Assembly: GCA_001464385.1 (NCBI GenBank)
Contig: LNFB01000115.1
Coordinates: 1 to 38,763, forward strand
DNA from: Deltaproteobacteria bacterium Ga0077550
GTDB lineage: Bacteria > Myxococcota_A > Polyangia > Nannocystales > Nannocystaceae
Reading direction: 5' to 3'
Length of the DNA stretch: 38,763 nt
Position 1 is the stretch's first letter, and the number at the start of each line of letters is the position of its first letter. This document shows positions 1 through 8,028 of the stretch, one piece after another. The translations under genes were made by a program, and so were the position numbers. The notes below the pieces were generated by a model, which was not told the origin of the DNA, made no database searches, and worked only from the letters and a program-made list of their open reading frames with translations.

Positions 1-996
1 AAGAGCGGCAGCGCCGACGTGTACTTCCACGAGATGCCCGGCGGGCAGTACACGAACCTGCAGTTCCAGGCCCGGCAGCTCGGGCTCGCGCACCGCTGGC
101 CGGCGATCAAGCGCGCTTATGCGGCGGCGAACCGCCTGCTCGGCGACGTGATCAAGGTGACGCCGTCCTCCAAGGTCGTCGGCGATCTCGCCCAGTTCAT
201 GGTCCAGAACGATCTGACGGAGCAGGATGTGATCGATCAGGCCGAGACGTTGTCGCTGCCGACGTCGGTCGTCGAGTTCTTCGCGGGTGCGCTCGGCGTG
301 CCGTACGGCGGGTTCCCGAAGCCGTTGCGCACGCGGATCCTGCACGGGCACGCGCCGATCGAGGGCCGGCCGGGCGCGTCGATGCCACCGCTCGACTTCG
401 ACGCGCTGCTCCGGCAGCTCCGCGACGCCCATGGTCCGCACATCCGCGAGGTCGACGTGCTGTCGGCCGCGATGTACCCGAAGGTCTTCGCCGAGTTCAT
501 GGCGTTCCGCGAGCCGCACAGCGACGTATCGGTGATGCCGACGCGCGCGTTCTTCGGGCCGGTCGAGGTCGGCGAGGAGTTCACCGTGGAGATCGAGCGC
601 GGCAAGGCGCTCATCATCCGCATGCGCCAGATCGGCCCGCTGCGCACCGACGGCACCCGCGAGGTGTACTACGAGCTCAACGGACGCGGTCGATCCGTGC
701 GCGTGCGCGACGAGGCCGCGAGCAAGACGTTGGTCGTGCGCGAGCGCGCGAACACGGCGGCGCCGGGATCGATCGGCGCGCCGATGCCGGGCGCGGTCGT
801 CGAGGTCCGCACCGCGGCCGGGGCCCAGGTCGAGGTCGGCACGCCGCTCGTGGTGCTGTCCGCGATGAAGATGGAGACCGTCGTCGCCTCGCCGGTGGCA
901 GGCGTGGTCGAGCGGCTCGTGGTCGCGGTGGGGGATACGATGGCCGCGGGGGATCTGCTGTGCGTGGTCACGCCACGGGCGGCCGCGACGGGGTGA
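1..996 (+). CDS. pyc: Pyruvate carboxylase, C-terminal part (5' end outside window)
   Basis: The reading frame is open from base 1 and ends at a TGA at 994-996, so only the last 331 residues are present. Pyruvate carboxylase makes oxaloacetate from pyruvate and bicarbonate using ATP and a biotin carrier. The fragment opens in the end of the carboxyltransferase barrel (HEMPGGQYTNLQ, a hallmark stretch of this family). It continues through the conserved carboxylase domain (PYC/OADA type, roughly residues 30-240) and ends in a biotinyl carrier domain of about 70 residues. The biotin attachment motif is AMKME, with the lysine codon at 868-870. Sequence and domain order favour pyruvate carboxylase over the split oxaloacetate decarboxylase alpha chain, which has a less similar middle domain. 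It looks intact to its natural stop. The following lipoprotein gene seems unrelated in function. Confidence 0.95.
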   Translation, partial: KSGSADVYFHEMPGGQYTNLQFQARQLGLAHRWPAIKRAYAAANRLLGDVIKVTPSSKVVGDLAQFMVQNDLTEQDVIDQAETLSLPTSVVEFFAGALGVPYGGFPKPLRTRILHGHAPIEGRPGASMPPLDFDALLRQLRDAHGPHIREVDVLSAAMYPKVFAEFMAFREPHSDVSVMPTRAFFGPVEVGEEFTVEIERGKALIIRMRQIGPLRTDGTREVYYELNGRGRSVRVRDEAASKTLVVRERANTAAPGSIGAPMPGAVVEVRTAAGAQVEVGTPLVVLSAMKMETVVASPVAGVVERLVVAVGDTMAAGDLLCVVTPRAAATG

Positions 997-1062
997 CGAA
1001 GCCCTGGACCTCGGGTGAGCACACGATCGCAGTCGCCCGTCGGCCGTGCTATCTTCATTGGC

Positions 1063-1938
1063 ATGGATGGGGTGTCGTCGAGATGCGGCGCCGTGCTGGT
1101 CTTCGCCTCGGCGTGTGGGCGCACGCCGGCGTACGGCGCCGAGGAGAACGACAGCGACGGTTGCGTCCTCGACCTCGGCAGCCACACGCAGGACTGCGAC
1201 GACGACGGCATCCCTGATGGCGACGATCCCTTCCCCGAGGACGCGACTCGCCCCGGCCGCGCGCGAGACGACATCATCTACGCGTGCTCGCCGACACGCC
1301 TCTACCTCATCGCTCCCGACGACGAGCATGTGCCACTGGCGGTGGGTGACTTCCAGTTCGCCGACGGCTCGGGCGGCCCCGTCACCGACATCGCGATCGA
1401 CCACTTCGGTGTCTTCTACGCGGTGACCCTCGCCGAACTCTACGTCTGCGACCCGACGTCGGTGAACTGCTGGGCGCTCGGTCCGCTCCCCACCGACTCG
1501 CTCGCGTTCCTCCCCGTGGGCGTCTTGGACGACGACGACAGCGTCCTCGTCACCGTCGTGGATTCGTCCACCTGGACCCGCGTCGACTTGCGCGGCCCCG
1601 AGGTCTCCACGACCGTGCTCGGCAGCATCGCAGACGCCTACTCCTCGAGCGGAGACATCGCCTACGACGGCTACGGCACGACGTGGCTCATGAGCCCGAC
1701 GCCGCTCGGCGACATCTTCGCCTCGATCCTCCCCGGCAACGGAGCGAGCGACCTCAGCGCCGGCGGGAACCTCCCGAGCGGCACGAGCGGCCTTGCCGCG
1801 TTCGACCACCACCTCTGGTTCTTCGACCGCTTCGGCCACGTCATCGATTGGGAGCCCTACTGGAACCCTGCACTCAGGTTCCACGCCCGCGGCCCCGAGG
1901 GGTTCTCGGGTGCGGCGGCCCACCTCGACGCGCGCTGA
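1063..1938 (+). CDS. Secreted acidic lipoprotein, propeller-like, unknown function
   Basis: This 291-residue protein is not recognised by name. I chose the ATG at 1063 because it gives a short signal peptide ending in a lipobox-like ASAC; an in-frame GTG at 1015 would add 16 residues that do not look like a signal. Just after the anchor lies an Asp-rich, Cys-paired stretch (DCDDDGIPDGDDPFPED) that resembles one thrombospondin type 3 calcium-binding repeat. The rest has short recurring beta-type segments (DIAIDHFGVFYAVT, DIAYDGYGTTWLM) of the kind seen in beta-propeller proteins. It is probably tethered to the outer membrane surface. It stands alone between pyruvate carboxylase and the dehydrogenase promoter. 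A propeller is inference; the lipoprotein call is fairly safe. Confidence 0.72.
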   Translation: MDGVSSRCGAVLVFASACGRTPAYGAEENDSDGCVLDLGSHTQDCDDDGIPDGDDPFPEDATRPGRARDDIIYACSPTRLYLIAPDDEHVPLAVGDFQFADGSGGPVTDIAIDHFGVFYAVTLAELYVCDPTSVNCWALGPLPTDSLAFLPVGVLDDDDSVLVTVVDSSTWTRVDLRGPEVSTTVLGSIADAYSSSGDIAYDGYGTTWLMSPTPLGDIFASILPGNGASDLSAGGNLPSGTSGLAAFDHHLWFFDRFGHVIDWEPYWNPALRFHARGPEGFSGAAAHLDAR

Positions 1939-2021
1939 ATCAGCACGACCTCCGCCTCGATGCGGTGGCCGCGGCCTCGACGCCGTGGCCACCCTCTCGC
2001 TCTCCGCGAGTGCCGTGGTCA

Positions 2022-2050
2022 AACTTGACAATCTAAGTTCCGGTTGTAAA
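2022..2050 (+). promoter_or_regulatory. Promoter/operator in front of the SDR-TetR pair
   Basis: A perfect TTGACA hexamer lies at 2025-2030. It is embedded in two nested inverted repeats: AACTT (2022-2026) with AAGTT (2035-2039), and TTGACAA (2025-2031) with TTGTAAA (2044-2050, one mismatch). This is one of the least GC-rich stretches in the window and lies 24-52 bases before the dehydrogenase ATG at 2074. TetR regulators commonly bind such dyads over the -35 region of a neighbouring target, so the gene at 3014 is the likely ligand-responsive repressor. No good -10 hexamer is visible at the standard spacing. Confidence 0.5.
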
Positions 2051-2073
2051 CCGTGTCCAGACCCGAGGACGAC

Positions 2074-3003
2074 ATGGCGAACTGGACCTTCGACGACATC
2101 CCCGACCAGAGCGGCCGCACGGCCATCGTGACCGGCGCGAACACCGGCATCGGCTTCGAGACCGCGCGCATGCTCGCGTTGCGCGGCGCCGCGGTGATCA
2201 TCGCGTGCCGCGACCTCGGCAAGGGCGACGCGGCACTCGCCCGCATCCGCGCCGAGATGCCGGCGGCGAAGGTGTCGGTCGCGGCGCTCGATCTGGCCGA
2301 TCTCGACTCCGTCGCGACCTTCGCCCGCGGCTTCGCCGAGCACCACGACCGGCTCGATCTGTTGATCGCGAACGCCGGGGTCATGGTCCCGCCGCGCTCG
2401 CGCACCAAGCAGGGCTTCGAGCTGCAGATCGGCACCAACCACCTCGGGCACTTCGCGCTCGTCGCGAAGCTGATGCCGCTGCTCGAGCGCACCGCGGGCG
2501 CGCGCATCGTCGTGGTCGCGAGCACCGCCGCGCACTTCGGGCGCATCGACCTCGCCGACCTCTCGTCGGAGCGCAAGGCGTACCGGGGGTGGTCGGCGTA
2601 CGGGCAGAGCAAGCTCGCGAACCTGCTGTTCGTGCGCGAGCTCGGTCGTCGGCTCGAGGGCGCGGGCTCCCCGGTGCGCGTCACGGCGGCGCACCCCGGC
2701 TGGACCGCGACGGATCTGCAGCGCACCGCGGGCCTCGCCCGCATGTTCAACCCGGTGTTCGCGATGAAGCCGAAGGACGGTGCGCTGCCGACGTTGCGCG
2801 CCGCGGTCGACCCCGCGGCCGCCCAGGGCGACTACTTCGGGCCGTCGGGCATGTTCGAGCTGCGCGGCGCACCCGTGTCCGCGCGGCTCCCCAAGCGCGC
2901 ACTCGACGATGCGATGGCGCAGCGGCTGTGGTCGATCAGCGAGACGCTGACCGGTGTACCCTTCGCGGTGCAGCCGCGCGAACGGGCGCGCGCCGCGATC
3001 TGA
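2074..3003 (+). CDS. Short-chain dehydrogenase/reductase (retinol dehydrogenase-like)
   Basis: A 309-residue NAD(P)-dependent oxidoreductase of the SDR family, cytoplasmic. The Rossmann motif TGANTGIG is at residues 20-27, the NAG motif is in LIANAGVM, and the catalytic Tyr-Lys pair is in SAYGQSKLAN, preceded by a conserved Ser in VVVAST. The overall layout (oxidoreductase opening DIPDQSGRTAIVTG, long C-terminal substrate loop) matches the retinol dehydrogenase/protochlorophyllide reductase-like branch common in actinobacteria and myxobacteria. The substrate is unknown. The ATG at 2074 is preferred to an in-frame GTG at 2053, which would lie inside the promoter/operator. The TetR gene follows 10 bases after the stop on the same strand, so the two are probably co-transcribed and autoregulated. 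Confidence 0.9.
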   Translation: MANWTFDDIPDQSGRTAIVTGANTGIGFETARMLALRGAAVIIACRDLGKGDAALARIRAEMPAAKVSVAALDLADLDSVATFARGFAEHHDRLDLLIANAGVMVPPRSRTKQGFELQIGTNHLGHFALVAKLMPLLERTAGARIVVVASTAAHFGRIDLADLSSERKAYRGWSAYGQSKLANLLFVRELGRRLEGAGSPVRVTAAHPGWTATDLQRTAGLARMFNPVFAMKPKDGALPTLRAAVDPAAAQGDYFGPSGMFELRGAPVSARLPKRALDDAMAQRLWSISETLTGVPFAVQPRERARAAI

Positions 3004-3013
3004 GCCCACGCCG

Positions 3014-3583
3014 ATGGCCGAGCCCGAGTCCGACCGCAGCACCGCGCTGCTCGACGCCGCGATCGCGGTGTTCCTGCGCTACGGCTTCAAGAAGGCGTCG
3101 ATGGACGCCGTGGCGAAGGCGGCCGGGCTCTCGCGCCAGGGCGTGTACCTGCACCACCCCACCAAGGAGGCGCTGTTCCGTAGCGCGCTCGAGCACCTCG
3201 GCGCCTCGGCGCGTCGGGCCGCGGTGCAGGCGGTCGCGCAGGAGGATCGCACCGTCGAGGAGCGGATCTTCGGCGCGTTCGAGGCGCTGCACGCCAAGAT
3301 CGCGAACAGCGAGCACATGGACGAGCTGCTCTCCACCGCCGCGTCGATGCTCGGCGACTCCCTCGTGCAGCTCGAGGACGGCATCGTCGCGGACCTCACC
3401 CGCGGGCTGAAGCACCTCGGCGTCGCCGCAGCGTGGCAGCCCCACGGCGTCTCGGCGAAGGCGCTCGCCGAGACGCTCTACGCGGCGTCGCAGGGGTTCA
3501 AGCAACGCAAGCTGTCGCGGAGCGCATACCTCGAGCGCATGCGGACCGCGGTGCGCATCGTGTGCCAGCCGCTGGGGGAGTGA
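3014..3583 (+). CDS. TetR/AcrR family transcriptional regulator
   Basis: A 189-residue DNA-binding regulator starting at ATG 3014. The N-terminal TetR helix-turn-helix domain covers about residues 8-58. It shows the usual AIAVFLRYGFKKASMDAVAKA helix 1-2 pattern and the recognition helix segment LSRQGVYLHHPTKEALF (typical TetR form S-xx-Y-x-Y/H-F-xx-K-E-L). The C-terminal part is helical and variable, as expected for the ligand pocket. It sits directly behind the SDR gene and behind the dyad at 2022-2050, which makes local repression with induction by the SDR substrate or product the simplest model. That model is inference; the family assignment is secure. Confidence 0.92.
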   Translation: MAEPESDRSTALLDAAIAVFLRYGFKKASMDAVAKAAGLSRQGVYLHHPTKEALFRSALEHLGASARRAAVQAVAQEDRTVEERIFGAFEALHAKIANSEHMDELLSTAASMLGDSLVQLEDGIVADLTRGLKHLGVAAAWQPHGVSAKALAETLYAASQGFKQRKLSRSAYLERMRTAVRIVCQPLGE

Positions 3584-3629
3584 CGCGACTCGGCGTGGCC
3601 GGCCGATTCACACCCCCTCGCGGCGCGAC

Positions 3630-4310
3630 TCACTTCTTCTTCGTCAGCGTGCCGCAGGTCTTCCACATCGCCTCGGCATCGGCCTGCATGTGGCGCGGAC
3701 CCTTGACGTCCTCGCAGTTGAAGACCTGCTCGCCGATCGTCACGTTGCCGTAGACGTGGAACTCGTTCTGGCCCATGACCTCGCTCTCGTAGAGCAGGGC
3801 GTCCGCGCTGTCGACCACGAACTGCTTGACCTTGTTGACGTCGTTCGCGGCGATGTCCTTCTTGAACCCGGCGACATCGCCCTTGCTGTTGCGGATGTCG
3901 AGGTTGAAGGTGGTGCCGTTGGTGAGCTGGGCGGCGCCGAAGCTCTCCTTCGCCGTCACGCCCTCGGGCGCCATGACGCTCCAGCCGGCCCAGTCGGGGC
4001 CCACGGGCCCGAGGTCGACCGACACGAGCTTCACCTCGGCGGCGGGCGCGGCAGCGGCGGCCTCGCCCTCGGGCTTGGCGTCGCCGGCCTTCGCGTCCTC
4101 GGCCTTCGCGTCGCCCGCCTTCGCGTCGCCCGCCTTCGCGTCCCCGGTCTTCGCGTCCCCGGTCTTCGCGTCGGCCTTCTTGGCGTCGCCGGCCTTCTTG
4201 GCGTCGGCGGACTTGGTCTCGGCCTTCTTGTCGTCGGTCTTGCTGTCGCAGCCGACGGTGGAGGCGAGGAGGCCGGCGAGGACGAACGGGGTGATCGCGC
4301 TGAACTTCAT
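3630..4310 (-). CDS. Lipoprotein with Lys-Ala-Gly-Asp repeat linker, unknown function
   Basis: A 226-residue protein. The ATG at 4310 (MKFSAITPFV) gives a clean signal peptide with lipobox TVGC and Cys21; longer in-frame versions lack any signal. Residues 40-79 are a low-complexity linker built on a five-residue GDAKx unit. A globular domain of about 135 residues follows (VDLGPVGPDWAGWSVMAPEG onwards), containing two cysteines in FNCEDVKGP and KTCGTLTKKK that could pair. I do not recognise that domain; similar small domains occur in predicted myxobacterial lipoproteins. The stop is 46 bases from the convergent TetR stop. A palindrome at 4332-4346 sits just upstream of the start and may be regulatory. 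Confidence 0.82.
   Translation of the reverse strand: MKFSAITPFVLAGLLASTVGCDSKTDDKKAETKSADAKKAGDAKKADAKTGDAKTGDAKAGDAKAGDAKAEDAKAGDAKPEGEAAAAAPAAEVKLVSVDLGPVGPDWAGWSVMAPEGVTAKESFGAAQLTNGTTFNLDIRNSKGDVAGFKKDIAANDVNKVKQFVVDSADALLYESEVMGQNEFHVYGNVTIGEQVFNCEDVKGPRHMQADAEAMWKTCGTLTKKK
4074..4193 (-). repeat. In-frame 15-base tandem repeat (GDAKx linker)
   Basis: Around eight copies of a 15-base unit encode GDAKT/GDAKA/EDAKA/KADAK variants inside the lipoprotein gene. Two pairs of neighbouring units are identical at DNA level, which suggests recent slippage or unequal exchange, so copy number may vary among strains. The product is a flexible, charged spacer between the lipid anchor and the folded domain. 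Confidence 0.85.
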
Positions 4311-4331
4311 GGTCGATGCTCCGGTGTTGGC

Positions 4332-4346
4332 CCGGGGATTCCCCGG
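4332..4346. promoter_or_regulatory. 15-base perfect dyad upstream of the GDAK lipoprotein gene
   Basis: CCGGGGATTCCCCGG has two 7-base arms around a single central base. It begins 22 bases upstream of the minus-strand ATG at 4310. In so GC-rich a genome some dyads arise by chance, but the placement fits an operator or a 5' leader hairpin. Confidence 0.3.
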
Positions 4347-4477
4347 CGCCTGCGGGCGATGACGGAGCCGCGGGCCTCCGGTTGCACGATCGGTGCGGTC
4401 TTCTTGCAGCCCGCGGGCCGGCGGGCCGGCGGGAAGGAATGAGGTCGCCGATCGGCGAGCTTGCGCGGACCGCGGGT

Positions 4478-5131
4478 TCACGCCCGCTTGTGCGCGACCA
4501 TGAACGCGATCGTCGGGCCCGCGCCGACGTCCGGCGCCTCCACGTCCACGAACCCCGCGTCACGCACCTCGCGATCCAGCGTCGCCTTCGACAGCACGGT
4601 CACCCGCGGGGCCTTGCCCAACCACCGCATCACCGTGAGCAGCGGGCCGAGCGGCGCCCACGACTCGCCCAGGCACACGGTCGACGACACGAAGAACCCA
4701 CCCGGCTTCAGCAGCCGGTGCATCCGGGCCAGCGCCGCCGGACGATCGTCGACCAGGTGCAGCAGGCTGTACGCACAGACGCCATCGAGGCTTCCGTCGG
4801 CGATCGCAGTGAAGCCGTCGTCGAAGGCGCCCACGTGGAAGGTGACGTTGTCGACGTGCTGGTCGCGGGCCTTGCCCTGGGCGATGCGGATCATCTCGCT
4901 CGAGACGTCGAGGCCGTGCACGTGCGCCGCAGACGGTGCGAGCCGCAGCGCGAGCGATCCGGTGCCGCACCCGATGTCGAGGACCACCGCGTCGGCCGCC
5001 ATCTGGGCCCGGGTGATCGCGATCTTGCGCTCGAAGGCCTCGGGGTTCGCCACCGGCTGGCGGGAGTATTTGTCCGCGAGGCGGTCCCAGAAGGCGGCGT
5101 CGGTGCGCGGGTGGGTCGGGGCGGCGGTCAC
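4478..5131 (-). CDS. Class I SAM-dependent methyltransferase
   Basis: A 217-residue cytoplasmic methyltransferase of the UbiE/Methyltransf_11 type. Motif I (VVLDIGCGTG, residues 49-58) binds S-adenosylmethionine. The following acidic motif is in HVHGLDVSSEM, and motif IV lies around DGVCAYSLLHLV. After it comes the usual LLKPGGFFVSST strand. The start is a GTG at 5131, preceded by a GGTGA-like ribosome site. The N-terminus (FWDRLADKYSRQPV) resembles the lead segment of demethylmenaquinone-type and related methyltransferases, but the substrate cannot be named. It lies between two lipoprotein genes on the same strand with gaps over 90 bases, so an operon is not evident. Confidence 0.88.
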   Translation of the reverse strand: MTAAPTHPRTDAAFWDRLADKYSRQPVANPEAFERKIAITRAQMAADAVVLDIGCGTGSLALRLAPSAAHVHGLDVSSEMIRIAQGKARDQHVDNVTFHVGAFDDGFTAIADGSLDGVCAYSLLHLVDDRPAALARMHRLLKPGGFFVSSTVCLGESWAPLGPLLTVMRWLGKAPRVTVLSKATLDREVRDAGFVDVEAPDVGAGPTIAFMVAHKRA

Positions 5132-5225
5132 GGGTCACCGTACCCGAGCGGGGCGACGGGCATTGCCTGGTTCGCAGGCCCCCGGCCTCGAGACGTGACG
5201 TGACGCAACGCGGGACCTGACGAAC

Positions 5226-6935
5226 TCAGCCGGGGCCGGGGGCCGGTGGATACGCGTTGCAGATCGGTTCGCCGACGAGGTCTCCGAGCGCGGCGGAGAG
5301 CTTGCCGATGCGACGGGCCTCGCGCTTGTCGGAGACCGGCACGAGGACACCGGAGGCCACCCGACCCTGGGCGAGCACATCGAGGACCTGGGGATAGACG
5401 TCCTCGGGCGTGACGGTCCGGAGCTTGGCCTCGAGATCGGCCTTCTTCGCGCCGTCGGCGAGCGGGAGCCAGGCCTGCATGCACGCGGCGGTGAACGGGC
5501 GCGGCGCGGCCCACTCGAGCACGGCCCGCGCGCTGGCGGCGGAGTCCGGGATCGCGAAGGGCTCGCCCTTCGGCGCGCCGGTGTGCAGGAGCTGCACCGG
5601 GTCGCCCCATCCTCCGATCGAGACCCAGATGTCGTCCGGGGCGATCGCGACGACGCCGGTCGGCGGACTCGACACCGGCAGCTCCTCGAGCACGCCCGCG
5701 CGGACCCGGAAGAGGACCGCGCGGGCGTCGTCCTCCCCGGTCTTCACCGAGCACACGAAGTACGCCGAGCCCTCACGATCGATGGAGAGCGAGGACGGAT
5801 CCGAGTCGCACTCGGTCGGCACCTCGGTCCACGCGGCGCCGTCGAAGCGCGCGACGTATCCCGTCGACTCGACCCCGGGCGGCGCGTGGCCTCGACCGAC
5901 GAGCCACGCGCGATCGGGTGCCGACATCTTCACCTCGAGATCTGCGCCGGGCACGACACCGCGACCGGGCAGCGGCAGCTCGCGATCGCCGGTCGCGTCG
6001 TGGTGCAGCACGAGCGTGTGATCCGCCGTGGTGATCGCCGCGATGATCTCGCCCGTCGCCAGCGACGCGAAGGCCTGGACGTCGCGCGTGCCGAAGGCGG
6101 GCGCCTTGGGCGTGCCACGGAGCACCACGAGCCGCTTCTGCTTGGCGATCGCCGCAGCGCTGGCGGCGATCTCGGCCGCGGGCGGCTCGGACTCCTCGTC
6201 GCCGGGGTGCGCGTAGCGGGGCTCGAACGCCCAGAGCGCCAACAACGAGCCGTCCTTCCAGCGCCCGACGGCGCGGGGGAATCGAACGAACAGCGCCTCC
6301 CGACCCGGGATGCTCGACCAGACCGCGTTGCTGCGCCGATAGACCGCGGGCGTCTCGTCGCCGCCGCGTCCGCCGGACTGCGGCCGCAGCACCAAGACGG
6401 CGCCGTCGGGCCACCCGCCGCCGAGCAGCTCGGTCTGCCACCAGCTGTACCCGGACTCGACCGACTCGAGGATGACGTCGCGCTCGTCGATGCCGCGCGC
6501 CCAGTCGGCCGCGTGCTCGATCGATCCGTCGGCGCGTAGGCGCATCACGGCGGCCCCCGACGCCGCGAAGGCCTGCGGTCCATCGAGCTCGAACAGCCGG
6601 ACCTCCGCTGCGTTGTTGCCGTCGCCGCGCGCCCCCGCGACGACGAACGTCGGCGCGTCCGCGGGCACCTTCGCGTGGCTGTAGGACTTCGTCGCCTCGA
6701 CGGGCTCGGCCGGCTTCGCGTCCGCGGCGGGCTTCGCGACGGGGGCGGGCTGTGCGACAGGGACGGGCGTCGCGTCCGTCACGGTCTTCGCGACGGGGGC
6801 AGGCTGCGCGACGGGGACGGGCTGCGGGCTCGGCTCGGCGATGGACTTCGCGGGCGCGTCCGGTGGTGCCGCATCGCAACCGATCGCGAGCAGCACCGAC
6901 GCCGAGAGACCCACCCACACGCGTGCACGCACCAT
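5226..6935 (-). CDS. Large propeller-like lipoprotein
   Basis: A 569-residue exported protein starting at ATG 6935; the signal peptide ends in lipobox LAIGC with Cys20. Residues 21-80 are a Pro/Ala-rich spacer carrying two copies of PVPVAQPAPVAK. The rest contains recurrent beta-strand patterns such as FDGAAWTEVPT, VVAIAPDDIWVSIGGWG and GEIIAAITTADHTLVLHHD. These are typical of beta-propeller blades with a W or G in each turn, followed by a short helical tail with a final PICNAYPPAP. No enzyme motif is seen. It is followed on the same strand by the methyltransferase 94 bases on and preceded by another lipoprotein. Function unknown; a surface scaffold or sensor is possible. Confidence 0.8.
   Translation of the reverse strand: MVRARVWVGLSASVLLAIGCDAAPPDAPAKSIAEPSPQPVPVAQPAPVAKTVTDATPVPVAQPAPVAKPAADAKPAEPVEATKSYSHAKVPADAPTFVVAGARGDGNNAAEVRLFELDGPQAFAASGAAVMRLRADGSIEHAADWARGIDERDVILESVESGYSWWQTELLGGGWPDGAVLVLRPQSGGRGGDETPAVYRRSNAVWSSIPGREALFVRFPRAVGRWKDGSLLALWAFEPRYAHPGDEESEPPAAEIAASAAAIAKQKRLVVLRGTPKAPAFGTRDVQAFASLATGEIIAAITTADHTLVLHHDATGDRELPLPGRGVVPGADLEVKMSAPDRAWLVGRGHAPPGVESTGYVARFDGAAWTEVPTECDSDPSSLSIDREGSAYFVCSVKTGEDDARAVLFRVRAGVLEELPVSSPPTGVVAIAPDDIWVSIGGWGDPVQLLHTGAPKGEPFAIPDSAASARAVLEWAAPRPFTAACMQAWLPLADGAKKADLEAKLRTVTPEDVYPQVLDVLAQGRVASGVLVPVSDKREARRIGKLSAALGDLVGEPICNAYPPAPGPG
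6726..6821 (-). repeat. 54-base direct repeat in Pro/Ala linker
   Basis: The linker of the propeller-like lipoprotein holds two copies of a segment coding for PVPVAQPAPVAK (residues 39-50 and 57-68), offset by 18 codons. The repeat probably arose by slippage and encodes a stiff spacer that lifts the domain off the membrane. Confidence 0.75.
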
Positions 6936-7047
6936 GGAGGTGATGCTAGGCAGCCGCGTCGTCGATGTCACGCGACGATTTCGACGCGACGAATCGCATC
7001 CTGTACACCGCGAGCTGGAACGACGGCCTCTGGGCCATGGCGCTGCC

Positions 7048-7476
7048 TCAGCGCTGAGGGACGATCCTGCGCAGGGACACCGATCCGGGCTGCGTCCCGA
7101 CGCCGTCGTCGATCGCGGTGATGCAGTAGCGATCGCGACCGACGTCGACCGAATCACCCACGCGGTGATACGACGTCCCGATCACGTCGACGTCGCGGAC
7201 GGAGATGTCCACGGACGCGATGTGCTCGGTCTGACCGTCCTCGCGCTTCACCCAGCGCATCGTGAACGCATCGGCGAAGACCTCGTGATCGGAGAGGCGG
7301 ACGGGCGTGCCGTCGAGGAGCGCGACGACGGTGGGCTCGAGCTCGAGCGCTGCACACGGTGGCGCCGGGCTCGGCGTGGTGGCTGGCGCGTCGGTGGGTG
7401 GCGCGCCCGCGCGATTGCAGCCCAACGCCAGCACGATCACGGAGAGCCACTGCGCACGAACGATCCTCGGTGGCAC
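7048..7476 (-). CDS. Small lipoprotein, unknown function
   Basis: About 142 residues. I use the GTG at 7476 because it gives a compact signal peptide with lipobox LALGC; a TTG at 7512 in the same frame would add 12 residues and cannot be excluded. After a Pro/Thr/Ala linker (about 25 residues) comes a beta-rich domain of roughly 100 residues, with strands around VVALLDGTPVRL, FTMRWVKRED and SVDISVRDVDVIGTSYHR. The style resembles small secreted beta-sandwich domains, but I recognise no family. It shares strand and spacing (112 bases) with the large propeller-like lipoprotein, so joint expression is possible. The divergent gene at 7585 shares its upstream region. Confidence 0.68.
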   Translation of the reverse strand: MPPRIVRAQWLSVIVLALGCNRAGAPPTDAPATTPSPAPPCAALELEPTVVALLDGTPVRLSDHEVFADAFTMRWVKREDGQTEHIASVDISVRDVDVIGTSYHRVGDSVDVGRDRYCITAIDDGVGTQPGSVSLRRIVPQR

Positions 7477-7514
7477 CGCGGCGATCGTCGAGCCCGCCGT
7501 CGAGGGCGTCAATC

Positions 7515-7530
7515 ACGGACGTGCGTCCGT
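7515..7530. promoter_or_regulatory. 16-base dyad between divergent lipoprotein genes
   Basis: ACGGACGTGCGTCCGT has two perfect 7-base arms with a 2-base centre. It lies in the 108-base gap between the divergent starts at 7476 and 7585, a natural place for a shared operator. If translation of the minus-strand gene began at the TTG at 7512, the dyad would be in its immediate leader. Confidence 0.35.
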
Positions 7531-7584
7531 CGCGATCCCTGAACTGCTGTAGGTCGATCGGCCGCCCCGCGCGTTCCTCCCCAG

Positions 7585-8028
7585 ATGCACCTGCCGCCCG
7601 CGCTGCTCGCCTCGCTCCGCGCCTGCCTGGGAACCACCGCGCTGCTCGTGCCCGCATGTGACCCGGCCGCGGCGACCCCGGAGTCGGCGCCCGCGCCGGG
7701 CGTCGCCGAGGCGGTCCCGGACGCCGCCCCCGTGCGCGCCGCGATGCGCGTCGAGGCGCCCGCGAGCGCGGCCCCGAGCACCGCTCCGCCGACCGCGACC
7801 GCGCTGGACCAGGGCGCCGCGATCGAGGCGTCGGCCTCGGCCCCGCGCGGGCGCCTGCGCGATCGCACCACGACCACCGCGCTCGCGTTCACCGGCAGCC
7901 CCGAGGCGGTGACCCGCGATCCGTCGACGACGTTCGTCGCCGCCGAGTCGAAGCCGCGCGCGAAGCCGCGGCACCGCCGACCCGAGCCGGCCCCGACCTG
8001 GTCGTGCGGCCCGTGCGGCCGCGGCTAG
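7585..8028 (+). CDS. Ala/Pro-rich small exported protein, probable lipoprotein
   Basis: A 147-residue product starting at ATG 7585. A hydrophobic N-terminus runs to LVPAC (Cys25), an acceptable but not ideal lipobox because of the Pro. Most of the mature part is low-complexity Ala/Pro/Ser/Thr sequence with no clear fold. The last 25 residues turn basic (KPRAKPRHRRPEP) and end with a CGPC pair. No function is evident. The low complexity makes it the least certain of the lipoprotein calls, but the alternative frames look worse (Arg-rich, no signal). Its stop codon overlaps the stop of the convergent small membrane gene within one CTAG. Confidence 0.58.
   Translation: MHLPPALLASLRACLGTTALLVPACDPAAATPESAPAPGVAEAVPDAAPVRAAMRVEAPASAAPSTAPPTATALDQGAAIEASASAPRGRLRDRTTTTALAFTGSPEAVTRDPSTTFVAAESKPRAKPRHRRPEPAPTWSCGPCGRG

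Noticed and set aside
4413..4433. GGGCCGGC tandem as an intrinsic terminator
   Set aside because: No T-run, and it lies just after the minus-strand methyltransferase start region rather than at a clear transcript end. Kept only as a repeat note.
5226..7157. Long minus-strand ORF starting at 7157
   Set aside because: Extra 74 N-terminal codons before the signal peptide at 6935 do not look like protein. The lipobox start is preferred.
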